DNA from: Erinaceus europaeus
Lineage: Eukaryota; Chordata; Mammalia; Eulipotyphla; Erinaceidae
Reading direction: 5' to 3'
NCBI RefSeq assembly: GCF_950295315.1
Contig: NC_080170.1
Coordinates: 92,116,054-92,180,053 of the forward strand
Length of the DNA stretch: 64,000 bases
Position 1 is the stretch's first letter. Each line of letters starts with the position of its first letter. Position numbers and translations under genes: made by a program. Shown here in pieces: positions 22,085-32,598 of the stretch. The notes under the pieces were generated by a model, which was given only the letters and a program-made list of their open reading frames with translations, searched no databases and had not been told where the DNA came from.

Positions 22085-22240
22085 ATAATAGCTAGTATGT
22101 ATTGTTTATGAACTGCGTACCAGACGTCATTCTATGTGATTTTTTCCTTAACCTCTTTAATCCATGTTGCAACACCATGGCATAGAATTTATCATCATTA
22201 TTCCTGTTTCATGGGTGAGAAGGCTGAAACACAGGAGTTT
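22085..22240 (+). mobile_element. MIR element
   Basis: 'atgaactgcgtaccagacgt' and 'tcattattcctgtttcatgg' precede 'gagaaggctgaaacacaggag'. The order and spacing fit the mammalian MIR core. Confidence 0.82.
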
Positions 22241-23978
22241 GGAATCATCATACCAAGACCTTGTTGCTCATTCAGACATTGTAGGATTGTGATCTCCATT
22301 CCAACAGTCTTGCTCCAGAATCAATGCACTTATCTTCTCTGCTACATATCTGTTAAAGGAACTGATATAGGTTTAAAATGACACTTTTTGATCAGGGAAC
22401 TGATACAATCAAATCTACACATTAAAACATGTATATAGGGTAGGGGATAAGAATCAGGGATCTTGAGTAGCATTTTCATGTAAGTCAACGTATCTATTGC
22501 CTAGAGTGAAGTTAGTGTAATGACTTTGGCTTTGGGAACTTATTTTTATGGGCTTTCAGGAAGAACATAATTCTAAATTGACCCACAAAATTTAAGCCTG
22601 ACTGGAAAACAGAAGGTACTACTGATAAGATAAAGAAGTTAAGGCTGGTGGCAGCTTTTGGAAAAATACAATGAATTTGGCTTTATATGCTCAGAATATG
22701 ACTTAGTTTTCAAAAATCCGAGGCTAGCACTTGGAAAGAATTGAGAGATGGATACATAGCTTAGGGATCATTAGCAAAGAGGTGATGGTAAAACTCGCTC
22801 AGGGAGAGACCATGAAGAGAAAAGAGCAGATGGCAGGAGCAGGTTAATGAATAACACTGACTAATAGCTAACCAAGGGTTGCCAAGTGAATTACCTGCCA
22901 GATTTGTTTAAACAATGTTTTTTTAAAATTGTGTTCACACAACTAATGTGCTCAACAAACCCTGTTTTCTACATAGTTTGCAGGGAAACTAGGCAACTTG
23001 GAATCATTTTCAACAATACAAATTTAAGAGTTTTGAGAGAAACAAGCAGATGCAGTTTTTACTAAACTCACATATAAATTCCATTCCTGGTCATCACAGT
23101 TTGCTTTTAAATATATTCTCTTTTTCTTCCTAAAGGGACCATCTGTATGATGACCAATCTCATTTTGTACCTTTCTTGTAATTTCCTCTTTTTTTTTTTT
23201 TATCATAAAGGACCATTAAAATGAATTCAGTGGCTCAGCATTTTCACCCACCATGGGTCGAGTAATACTGATTTATTGAGGAATTTACTTGTATTGTTTT
23301 CTTCTCTTTCCTCTTAAAATATTTATGTTTTACTCACTGTGAATTTTTAAAGTTCTCAGCTTTCTCAAGAAATATGAATTTACTCCATGTACCACCTTTT
23401 ATTTATAACCACTTTGTCCTCAATTCTCCCCCTTTTTAAAATCAGAACTATCTATAGAGCAGAACAGATCTTTCACGTAGATGAAAATTTCTCCTAATAT
23501 TGATTTTCTTTTTCTTTTTAGTTGCTTTGATTCACTTTAGGGGAAAAAAAGAGATCTATGCTCCCCAAAATGTGGTAGATCCAACCGAGCACCTAAAAAC
23601 CAAAAGCAAACAAACAAACAACAACAAAAACTCTAAAATGCAATACACATCAATAGAGACGATAGGTACAGGGTTCAAAACTGTGGCTACCCAAATGCAG
23701 CTTCAGCTGCATTCTAGAGCTTGTTCTGTCTGACCTTTTGTCTTTCTTAAGGTTCTTGAGGTTCTTGCACAGAATTCCAGGCAATGTAGCTGCTAGGAGA
23801 TAAAGTGACACTCAGTTTGTAGTTTTTGCCCATGACTTTCTTTGGTTTCCTGGATACTAGTATGCCTTAGAAAAGTTTAGATAGTGTGAGTGAATTTGTT
23901 TGTCCCTTATATCTTTTCATTTTCCTGTCAACACGGGGTCTTCAACCTTTATGGTAATTTTTTTTAGATAGAATGAGG
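22241..23978. other. unassigned sequence
   Basis: No repeat or exon is recognised over 1.7 kb. The 23500-23733 frame is composed largely of low-complexity residues. Confidence 0.45.
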
Positions 23979-24047
23979 ATTGATAGATGATTGATTGATT
24001 GACAGATAGATAGATAGATGATAGATAGATAATAAATAGATAGATGG
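23979..24047. repeat. (GATA/GATT)n microsatellite
   Basis: Imperfect GATA and GATT units lie on the tail side of a reversed SINE. Confidence 0.93.
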
Positions 24048-24158
24048 AGAGAGACTGCTATAGCTTCCTTCTTCCAGTGCATTGGGAGAAGGGCTTGAAT
24101 CTGGGTGGCACAAATGGCAAAGTAGAAACACTATCCAATGAACTCTTTTACAGGCCCT
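24048..24158 (-). mobile_element. S-C SINE
   Basis: 'tatagcttccttcttccagt' and the B-box complement 'gggcttgaatctggg' are followed by a head complement ending at 'tttacaggccc'. Confidence 0.65.
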
Positions 24159-24814
24159 GAACTTTATATTCTCTCAATGAGCAATACTTGAGTTGCTGAA
24201 TTTGATTGGCAGATGAGTTTTCTAGAGGCTTTGTAACAAAGTACACAAATTAAGTGACTTAAGGTGACATAACTGTTGTCTTTAGTAAAAGAAGCTATAT
24301 GTTTGAATACAATGTATTAGAAGGGCTATACTCCTTTCTAAGACTTTAAGGGAAAATGGTCCTTTGCTTATTTATTTTTTTCTCAATATATATATTTAAA
24401 TTTTATTTATAAAATTTACAGAAAAGGCTTTGAGCTCAGTAATATTTTAAAACATGAAATATACATTAAAGAAAAACAAATAAGATAAAAGAAGGCAGAG
24501 GCAAGAGTTTATTTGTACATAATGTTAAATATAAATAGAATACACCAAAGACACCATGGTGTATCTTTAGAGTAATATTTTTCCAGTGAAGTTGCCCAAA
24601 GTAGTGCTTTATGAATTTCCCCAGATCCTATGAGAAGACCAAATTGTATGCAATCTGAAAACCCAATGTCAATGATGTGGGTTTAACATATTTATTCAAT
24701 ATATTCTACATTTAGTTTAATTCCCTTGTTTACTTTTCCTTGTAAAACATTTTTGTAATACAAAATACAGTACTGTCATTAAAATGTTTAACTATAACTT
24801 ACAGAGAGTGAAAG
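24159..24814. other. unassigned AT-rich sequence
   Basis: Nothing is recognised. Confidence 0.45.
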
Positions 24815-24825
24815 TTGACACTCTC

Positions 24826-25012
24826 TTTTTAAAATTTAATTTGTTTATTATTGGATAGAAACAGAGAGGTGGGGGGGAGGCTAGAGAGGGGGTGAGGCAG
24901 AGACACCTGCAACCCTGCTTCACCACTTGTAAAGTTTTCCCCTTCAGATGGGGACCAGGGACTTGAACCTGGGTCCTTGCACACTATATGTGACACCACC
25001 TGGCCCTGAGAA
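24826..25012 (-). mobile_element. S-B SINE
   Basis: A perfect 11-bp TSD, ttgacactctc, lies at 24815-24825 and 25013-25023. The head complement 'gacaccacctggccct' is at the right. Confidence 0.94.
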
Positions 25013-25112
25013 TTGACACTCTCAATGGACAGATAATAGGGCAAAATGTCTTTCTCCAGGAAAGCAGTTTTTAAGAGAGTGTAAAACTAAACAAGCTGCC
25101 AGTATAAGAAAT

Positions 25113-25308
25113 CAGACACTTTGGGAGCTACTTTCTGCCCTAATCTGGATTTCTAGTCCTATTCTCAACTCTAACTCTATCTCTTTCATTCCCTAATGGG
25201 ATAGGGATCTGTGGGGGTGTGCTTCCAGGGCACATTGGTGAGATTGTCTGCCCAGGGAAGTCAAGATGGGATTATGGTAGCATCTACAACTTGGTGGCTG
25301 AAAGGCAG

Positions 25309-25359
<51 letters not shown>

Positions 25360-25540
25360 TATTAAATTATATATATATGTAGTTTAATAAACAAGAACCT
25401 AGAGGTAGGAATAAAGAAGATGAAACTAGGGGTCTTTATGTGGGAAGAAGCTAGGAAATCTATTTTAGGTGTGTTCTAAGGGGCCTATGACTTTAGTAAT
25501 TTTGCCTGAGCCTGACAGCTAAGATTCAAGTGGACTAAAA
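25113..25540. mobile_element. two LR fragments in opposite orientation
   Basis: About 25117-25177 is plus-oriented LR ('tgggagctactttctgccct'). About 25180-25540 is minus-oriented LR ('ttggtgagattgtctgccca', then 'aaggggcctatgacttta') with a (TA)n inside. Confidence 0.65.
25309..25378. repeat. (TA)n microsatellite
   Basis: About 20 uninterrupted TA units are followed by degenerate ones inside the LR fragment. Confidence 0.96.
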
Positions 25541-25829
25541 GTATTGTGTCTTTGCTTATTTCTAACTTCAGTGGGTGCTGCCATTTCTTGTTGAGGTTGA
25601 TTGCCTTGCAGCTACAGTACTTTCATTTCTGTTTCTATTCTCATATGATAGCCTCTCCTTCTGTACCTGTATATTTTCCCTCTATATCCTACAAGGAAAA
25701 CAGTCATTTAGGATTAGTGTCACTCTAATGCCCCAGTTTTAGCTTGATTACATCTGCAAAAACATTATTTCCAAGTAAGGGCTTATCCAATATCCAGGTT
25801 ACAAAAGCAAGTACTTCAAAAATCTTTTT

Positions 25830-25831
25830 AA

Positions 25832-25876
<45 letters not shown>
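25830..25876. repeat. (CTAT)n microsatellite
   Basis: About 11 units lie on the tail side of the reversed S-D SINE. Confidence 0.96.
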
Positions 25877-25877
<1 letters not shown>

Positions 25878-26035
25878 TTCTAATGAGCAGGTGATACAGA
25901 GAACAGTACAGAGAAAAGAGTACAGATTAACTAGGGCTTATGCTGGTGCGGGGGACTGAACCTGGGATCTCAGAGTCTCAGGCATGGACGTCTTCTGCAT
26001 AACCATCATGCTACCTCCCCAGCCCTGGATTTAAA
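25877..26035 (-). mobile_element. S-D SINE
   Basis: 'gctggtgcgggggactgaac', 'cagagtctcaggcatgga' and 'ataaccatcatgctacctc' then 'cccagccctgg' match the S-D copies at 55.7 and 57.3 kb. Confidence 0.8.
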
Positions 26036-27094
26036 CAGTCTTTGGGGGATGGAGGGATGGAGACACAATTTAATCCATCATGGCATAAGAGTTGGATTTA
26101 AGACTTAAATTGTTGAGAAGGTATTCTATCAGTATCTTGTCTTGAATATATATGTTCCTGTCTTCCAGTACTTCATTTATTCTCTCACATAGCTCTTTTT
26201 TTTTTTTTTTAAGAATTCTGCTTCTTAACATGGTAGGAAAGTAATGTGTTGCTATTCCCCATACTTGAAAATTAATTCTGTTCCATTAGTGATTTCACTG
26301 GAATACCTAGACATAACACATGGATTTCTTAAATCATAGATTACACTTTAAAGATTTGTTTATTGATTTTTTCAGTTTCAAAAATTAAAGATCTTGAATA
26401 AAATAACAGATACATAAGGTTACTTTCTGAAACAAATTTATTTTTATGTTCCAGTAGAGATTAAAATCCTATGATCTGAGAAGAAAAGGAACACGAGTAG
26501 TTAGAAACAATGGAAGGATTCACTGACTAATCTCTGAAAAGATACTATACCTCTGTTCTTTTGATGACTTTACGAGAATTCTTAAATCAATTTGGAGATA
26601 TAGGAGTAAAAAAGATTTGTGCCCACTTGTTTTCTGGGAGCCCTGGACATAACAACCTAAAAGATATACCTGCATTATCACAGAATCAAATCACCCTGGA
26701 AGAGAATTTCAGAAGATATTGTAAACAGAGATCCTGAGACACCCTTAAAATGCGTAAGTCTATAGGGGAAAAATATCCTATAGACTTGATGAAGTTTTGA
26801 GGGGTACATAACCATGTAGGTAGATCAAATTCAGTGAAATTGTATGATCATGTTGTAGAAAGATTATAGTAGTAGAAAAAAATGGAGGAGAAAACATGAT
26901 AAAAGTCTTTCAGTGAATGCTGAACATTTCAGGCAAATGTTCCGTCTAGCTAACAATAGTTTTAGAAAGTACTTGTAAAACTCGATGAAAAGAGAAAAGA
27001 AGGAAATCATGAGATGAGAGTTCCTTCATTCTACTAGACAGGATGAAGTATCATACATACACACACTATGCCCATTTGTGGGCAGAGGGGGAGG
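26036..27094. other. unassigned sequence
   Basis: Nothing is recognised apart from a poly(T) run at 26193-26210. Confidence 0.45.
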
Positions 27095-27265
27095 CTCTGG
27101 GAGATAGATCATGTTAGAATAAAAAAAAATGTGTAACCAAGGCCCTTCTTGCTTCAGATTCAATCCTAGTTCCACCATATGCCACTGCGTAGTACTTTGG
27201 GCACTTTCTCTGTCCCTCCCACTCTCAACTACCCCTTTCCAGTAATAAATACAAATAAATCTTAG
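27095..27265 (+). mobile_element. probable S-C SINE, degenerate
   Basis: 'gctctgggagatagatcatg', the B-box-like 'gattcaatcctagttcc' and an 'aataaatacaaataaatc' end support an old tRNA-like SINE. Confidence 0.5.
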
Positions 27266-27767
27266 GGGGTAGAATACAGTTAGCTTTTTGTATTCATAAG
27301 TGCCTGACCTTAAATTTCATATTCACTATAACATTTTTGTAGTAAACAGATGATTAAGGGCACATTTTATTCAGATTTTCTGGAAAAATTAACCATGTTT
27401 TCCCAATAAACAGGTCCCAAAGCACTGTGCTGTAAGACACAATGGTTAGACTATCATTTATAGAAATTCCCTAGGAATACAGGCCAGACTTTCTGGCAGG
27501 ATTATCATTCAACTGCACAACAAAAGGTGTCTTCATAGAGGACTTAATTTCAGAATAATGGAATCATTAATAAATACTTAGTAGTTACAAAAGAATCCTA
27601 TAGTATGACAAAACTAAATGTAACATAATGGTGTAGTAAGCTAAGTTTCTCCATTTTCCTTCAGCAAGAAATTGCCAAGATTGTACATTTTTAATAAACA
27701 CTGGTTCAAGAAATAATAACATCCCCTTTAACATTTCTCACCCTTAATTGCTTTACATATACTCATG
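27266..27767. other. unassigned sequence
   Basis: Nothing is recognised. Confidence 0.45.
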
Positions 27768-27782
27768 TCTTAACTTTTTTCT

Positions 27783-27836
27783 TTGTTATGCATTGTAACA
27801 TGTGTGCTCAACCAGGTGTACCACCACCCGGCCCCA
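27783..27836 (-). mobile_element. S-B SINE 5' half only, with TSD
   Basis: The 54-bp insertion consists solely of the first ~50 bases of S-B (minus-strand start 'ggggccgggtggtggtacac'). It lacks the B box, body and A tail. A perfect 15-bp TSD, tcttaacttttttct, lies at 27768-27782 and 27837-27851, so it inserted in this short form rather than being deleted afterwards. Confidence 0.88.
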
Positions 27837-27851
27837 TCTTAACTTTTTTCT

Positions 27852-28065
27852 AGTTATCTAATTTTAAAAAAACTACAACAACAACTAGTATTTATGGTAA
27901 GCATAAGCATGTTAAACTTGGTATTTAATACTTTATCACATTTAAGAAGTACAGGAATTCTATGAAACTGTAAATGTTTTCATTCCCATTTTCAGATAAG
28001 GAATAGAGGCTGAGAAAGGATAAGTGTCTCAGAAAGTTATAGTTAAGGGTAAGACACAAATTTTT
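27852..28065 (+). mobile_element. MIR element
   Basis: From about 27885 the text 'ccattttcagataaggaata' with 'gaggctgagaaaggataag' fits the MIR core and 3' part. Confidence 0.68.
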
Positions 28066-28184
28066 AAAATTTCTTTTAGCCATCATACTGTCTCCAAATT
28101 GTAGAAACTATATTTAAAAGTCATTTGATTTTTAATTTTCAAATAATGCTCATGATATATAACCATTTTCCTTTTTAATTTTTG

Positions 28185-28388
28185 TGTATATTTACATTTT
28201 ATCTATATATTTATTGGGTAGAGACAGACAGAACTAGAGAAGAAAGAGGCAGAGAGGGAGACAGACACCAGCAACACTACTTGACAGCTTGTGAAGACTT
28301 CCTCCCTGCAGTTAGGGACTGGGGGCTTGAACAAGATTCTTTCACATTGTAACATGTACTCTCAGCCAGATGTGTCACTGACTGGCCC
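28185..28388 (-). mobile_element. S-B SINE, degenerate
   Basis: 'tatttattgggtagagacag', 'acagacaccagcaacactac' and 'gggggcttgaacaagattc' end at 'gtcactgactggcccct'. Confidence 0.78.
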
Positions 28389-29317
28389 CTAACACCATCT
28401 TTTCCAACCTACCTATATAGCAGTGAGGAAAAGAACATTTCTGCCTAAGAGATCATTGCAAACTGGGAAATTGATAAAAATTATTAAGGCCACTGAGGAA
28501 AAGAGATGTGAATCACTGAAACTCACCTCTGATTGTGCTTCTCTGGTGATTATAGAATGGAGTCTTGCTGATCATACCTGGACTGAAGAACATGCTAAAG
28601 AAAGCTTATCCATTTCTACAGAACTCTATGAGTCAGACCATCTGCTCAAAGGAAGTATCAAACAAACGTGCCTTTTAGCTCTAGCGTTTATCTCCTCCAG
28701 TCTTGTTGGGGGCTGAGCAGTGCTCCAGTGCTGCACCTGTCTCCTCTTCACACTCATCACACATGGTTTCAGGTACCACAAAACACCAAATATGAGTATT
28801 TGGTTTGCTTAAATGGCTGGGATATCATTTCAGAAAAGCACTTCATGTAATATTTATGTGCTCTTTTTCATTCTAGCTTAAAATAGGGCTTTAAAATTGC
28901 CTACTGCATTGTTTTCCAACTTTACCTTGTGAGTTTACCCACCACTTTCCCAACAACATGCAATTCCCAGTAGTGCCGCAGCTAGATATGAATTTGTCAG
29001 GCATATTATTTCTGAAAATTTGCTCCTCCTTTAATAGCATGGTTCTCTCTGTTCCAAGTGTAGTCTGCTGAAATGGTCACTTTCCTTCTTTCTTTTCTAT
29101 CTCTCCTGAGGGAATACTGGCATGCTCTTGGGGTGGGAATTTTATTGCTGGAATGAAAGCCCTTCTCTGAAAATGCTGCTGATGTTTCATGACTGGGTAG
29201 TCAATAGTGAAGCCATGTTTCAAGTTCCTCCCTCCATACATACATTGTAGGGTCCTTCTTTCAATGCTCAGTGCTGGGTGTGCATACTAGAGATGACATT
29301 ATCCAACTTATACAGAA
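28389..29317. other. unassigned sequence
   Basis: It contains a 97-codon frame (28423-28716) with no domain I recognise, no upstream promoter signal and no clear splice context. I treat it as non-coding. Confidence 0.45.
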
Positions 29318-29443
29318 CTCTCTTCTCCTCCCTCCTTTCCTTTCTTCTTCCCTTTTACTTCCTTCCCTCCTTCTTTCCTTCCTTCCTTCCTTCCTTTTTT
29401 CCTTCCTTCCTTCCTTCCTTCTTTCCTTCCCTCCTTTTTTTTC
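29318..29443. repeat. polypyrimidine tract (CTTC)n
   Basis: The tract is almost pure C and T and lies on the tail side of the reversed S-C SINE. Confidence 0.94.
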
Positions 29444-29637
29444 TTTGTCATTGTCACAGGGTCTTCCCTGCTGCAGGATGATTTTTTTTTCAGATAAAAA
29501 GAGGGTGAGATAGAGAATGAAAGGAAATGATACCCCAGCACCAAAGCTTCCTCCAATGTGGTATGGTCAACATTGAAGTGGGATTGTGGGCACAGCAAAG
29601 CAGACAAGCCATCAGGATGAGCTATTTTGCCAGTCCA
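29444..29637 (-). mobile_element. S-C SINE
   Basis: 'cagcaccaaagcttcctcca' and the head complement 'gatgagctattttgccagtc' match the family. Confidence 0.78.
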
Positions 29638-29639
29638 TT

Positions 29640-30120
29640 CAACATTTTCCTTTTTCTTTTATTAGTGATTCAATATTGATTTGAATCTCAAATCAAAATT
29701 ATGAGAGAACAGGAGCATAATTCCACACTATTCCCACCACCAGAGTTTTGTGTTCCCACCCTCTCCATTAGAAACTACAGTAATTCTCCCAAGGTCACAG
29801 ATATGGGTTGACTATTATTTCTTGTGAAATGACTCCCCTGCAGGTGGGGAGCCAGGGGCTCAAACTGGGATCCTTCCACCAGTCCTTGTGCTTTGCACAA
29901 CATGAGCTTAATCTGCTGTACCACCACCCAACTCCCACTATATCTATATATATTTGCCCACCACCAAGGCCCCACTTTAATATTTTTACCTGAGCTTTAT
30001 AGTTAACATTCAAGTGGAGCAAAAGTATTTGTCTGAGAAGATATAGTCAGAGCAGGGCTAGAGATCTCTGGATTAGGGCAAATACCAGCTCCCAAACTTG
30101 AAGAAAGTATATAAATACAA
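29640..30120 (-). mobile_element. LR retroposon, interrupted by a SINE
   Basis: The 3' end is at the left ('attcccaccaccagagtttt', 'ggtcacagatatgggttg'). At the right 'taccagctcccaaacttg' matches 'agtagctcccaaatatggg' of the 53.1-kb copy. Confidence 0.7.
29822..29937 (-). mobile_element. S-A SINE head only
   Basis: It holds the tRNA-like head and first body bases ('gaaatgactcccctgcaggt' to 'accacccaactccc') but no CT block or A tail. No clear TSD is visible. Confidence 0.75.
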
Positions 30121-30234
30121 TTAATTGCTTATTCCATCTATCTGACCTAGAGCCTATGTATGTTCATATTTAGCACTGGAGCCTGCACTCAGCATTTTCT
30201 TTAAAGTCTTTGCTGACCATAGTGTATCAGTATA

Positions 30235-30460
30235 TTAGGTATCAGAAAATTATAGCCTGTGGAAGAAATCTCACCCAAATGCCTATTTTTGTAAATACAC
30301 TTTTACTTGGACACAATCACATGCATTCATTTACATACTGTGTTTGATTGCTTTTGTACTACATGGAAACAGTGAGTAGTTTTGACCGAGGATATATGGT
30401 TGTCAAACCAAAAGTGTTTATTCTATAGCAATTTAAAACAAAAAGTTACCTGCTCTTGGA
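30235..30460. mobile_element. hAT-Charlie-type miniature element
   Basis: 'ttatagcctgtggaagaaat', 'gcctatttttgtaaatacac' and 'actacatggaaacagtgagt' follow the order of an old mammalian non-autonomous hAT consensus of the MER3/MER5 group, as I recall it. Confidence 0.55.
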
Positions 30461-30622
30461 GTGCACTATTGCAATCACTCTTATTGTAAATATTTGTTAT
30501 GACTCCATGGTCAGTGTTCACTGGACCAAGTTAATCTCTCCTTTTCTATTTATATTTTTATTGGGGGATTAATGGTGTAAAGTAAATACAGTTGTTGATA
30601 ATGTGTAAAATTTCTCAGTTTT

Positions 30623-30902
30623 TGGGAATAGGGCGGTAGTGCAGCGGGTTAAGTGCAGGTGGCACAAAGCACAAGGACTGGCATAAGGATCCCGGTTCAA
30701 ACCCCAGCTCCCCACCTTCAGGGAAGTCGCTTCACAGGCAGTGAAGCAGGTCTGCAGGTGTCTGTCTTTCTCTCCCCCTCTCTGTCTTCCCCTCCTCTCT
30801 ACCCTATCCAACAACAACAACATCAATAACAATAACAATAATAACTACAACAATAGAACAACAAGGGCAACAAAAGGAAATAAATAAATATTTTTTTAAA
30901 AA
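30623..30902 (+). mobile_element. S-A SINE
   Basis: The head 'ggcggtagtgcagcgggtt' and B-box-like 'ggttcaaacccc' are well kept. An 11-bp TSD, ttctcagtttt, lies at 30612-30622 and 30903-30913. Confidence 0.94.
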
Positions 30903-30993
30903 TTCTCAGTTTTCTACAAAACACTCTCACTCCCAGTCTAGGTTCTTCTTCACCATCATGCACTAGGATCTGAAAACCCCTCAGCCCTTTCTC

Positions 30994-31047
30994 CGTTACT
31001 TTACGTTACTTTACTTTACTTTACTTTACTTTACTTTACTTTACTTG
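30994..31047. repeat. (TTTAC)n microsatellite
   Basis: About ten TTTAC units, two of them interrupted, lie within the reversed L1 3' end. Confidence 0.95.
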
Positions 31048-31155
31048 CAATACACCAAACCCAGTCCACTCTCTTCTAATCAGGGTCTCTCCCCCAGGCA
31101 TTTCTGAAGATAGTATTCAGGTGGATCATTTGTTAGCAGCCATTAGGACGTGGGT

Positions 31156-31312
31156 TGGGATGCATTGGATCGACCTTCCCGCGGTGCATCCCGTGAGTAC
31201 CCATTCATTGGGGAAACTGACGATCCTTCCTAGCCGACTGAATCCACATGGATCCCAGTCACTTTCAAAGCCATTAACTGGCTACGGAAGAAGGGCGAAC
31301 GCTAGAAGAAGA
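31156..31312 (+). mobile_element. AGAAG small retroposon, copy 2 (longest)
   Basis: The 157-bp insertion is flanked by a perfect 11-bp TSD, aggacgtgggt (31145-31155 and 31313-31323). Its last ~41 bases match copies 1 and 3, ending AGAAGAAGA. The 5' ~115 bases are unrelated to copy 1 and CpG-rich against an AT-rich background. 'ggatcgaccttcc' only weakly resembles a B box. The frame crossing it (31121-31414) spans both TSDs and is probably accidental. Confidence 0.78.
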
Positions 31313-31323
31313 AGGACGTGGGT

Positions 31324-32164
31324 CCATGTCAGAATGGTAGAAAGAAATCAATCTGCAGACAGAAAGCGAAGAAGTAGATACTGCTTCCTTGAGAAAACAA
31401 GAATGTTGAAATAGCAGCTGTGTTGGCTCTGGCTGATTTTCCTGTTCTTAATTCTAGTTTCTCACAAACCCAGCTGCATATTTTGACATTGGCGTTCAGG
31501 AGATAATGTTGTACACTCCCAATAAATTTTCATTAAGACCGTCTTGTGACTAAATCAGTGAGTTTAGGCCTTAAGTATGCTTAGAGGGTTCATTCAACAT
31601 CCTTTCTTTAATAAAGTTGTGTCATTTTCTTCTGGCTGCACAACTCTTCTCTTAATGGCTAAGCCCAATGACAACTTACTTGACAAAAATGTGCACTAAG
31701 TTGTCTTTGATTCCTGTGGAAGGAAGAAGAGTGCAGCACTGGGGGAGAACAGAGCCAGAAAATGACTTCCCTGGGATATTATCAATGTACAGTCACACAG
31801 AACACTTTCTTCTGTTCTTGTTCTTCTTCTCCTCTTCCTTTTTACAGCACAGAAAGAAATACTTTTTAAGTTAATGTGACATAATTCTACATTTTTCAAC
31901 ATAGTGTTTTTAGTCTTGCTAATAGCACAACAATTTTTAATAGTAGTTGGATTTTTTTCCAATGTAGTCTCAAAAATACAAGAGAGAAGATTGCTATTCG
32001 GACTATGGAGTCCTTTTCCAAGCTTTCATTTATCAAGAGTATGATAAGTAGCTGCTAAACTGATACTAGACTAAGATACATAAATGTGATGTTCTTTTGC
32101 CAGCTGTTTTCTTTTTGCACTGATTGCATTACATTTTTCTTTGAAATATGGGTATAATGAACTA
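31324..32164. other. unassigned sequence
   Basis: No repeat or exon is recognised. A purine-rich strand occurs near 31815-31845. Confidence 0.45.
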
Positions 32165-32248
32165 CTTTTTTTATTTATGTGTTTGTTAAGACAGAGACAT
32201 ATAAGGAAATATAAAAACAGAGAAATAGACACCTACCACACTGCTTTT
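32165..32248 (-). mobile_element. S-B SINE tail-side fragment
   Basis: 'tttatttatgtgtttgttaa' and 'agaaatagacacctaccaca' then 'ctgctttt' match the S-B tail and body. It stops exactly where the retroviral primer-binding site begins. Confidence 0.6.
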
Positions 32249-32256
32249 GGGCGCCA
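32249..32256 (-). other. lysine-tRNA-type primer-binding site remnant
   Basis: On the minus strand the LTR end ACAACA is followed by AA and then TGGCGCCC, the start of a tRNA-Lys primer-binding site. Homology ends directly after these eight bases. Confidence 0.72.
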
Positions 32257-32258
32257 TT

Positions 32259-32598
32259 TGTTGTTAAAATTCGGTGGCTCTAGCCGGCCGGGCTAGCTTC
32301 ACGGGTGGGTAACAGAGATGACCAGAGACATACGGCTGGGCAGGGAAGCTGTATTTCTTTATTCAGGAACAACGATTCATAAACTAAACCAAACTAATCA
32401 CCAAACAGAACTCTGCTGTCTCTTTGCGGCGGCGCAAGCACTCTCTCTTACTCTGCAACTCTCCAACTCTGGAACTCTGGCGGGGTTCCTAGGGGCGGGG
32501 CCAAGCGGGTCCGCGAAACTAACTGGACTGATCCAATTCTCTTGGCGGGGGAGAACTAGAACAACCCAATGTAAAGCATACAACACTCCTGGATGCCA
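32259..32598 (-). mobile_element. ERVK-like LTR
   Basis: It is GC-richer than its surroundings. On the minus strand it starts TGGC, has a GC box (complement of 32491-32500), AATAAA (complement of 32358-32363) and ends ACAACA next to the primer-binding site. Its last ~80 bases resemble the 7.24-7.66 kb LTR. No internal viral genes are present. The 199-codon minus frame over 32398-32997 merely crosses LTR and SINE. Confidence 0.82.

Larger units (their letters stand above)
30550..31075 (-). mobile_element. L1 3' end, interrupted by a SINE
   Basis: 'gtaaagtaaatacagttgt', 'accatcatgcactaggatc' and 'gcaatacaccaaacccagtc' are the reverse complement of L1 3' UTR text. It contains the SINE at 30623-30902 and a (TTTAC)n. 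Confidence 0.72.

Noticed and set aside
28423..28716. 97-codon frame that looks moderately protein-like
   Set aside because: No family resemblance and no supporting signals. A conservation test would be needed before calling it a gene.
29308..29607. lysine- and glutamate-rich minus-strand frame
   Set aside because: It translates a CTTC microsatellite and a SINE.
31121..31414. 97-codon arginine-rich frame
   Set aside because: The arginine-rich stretch comes from the purine tail of the AGAAG insertion, and the frame spans both copies of the TSD, so it cannot be an inherited coding unit.
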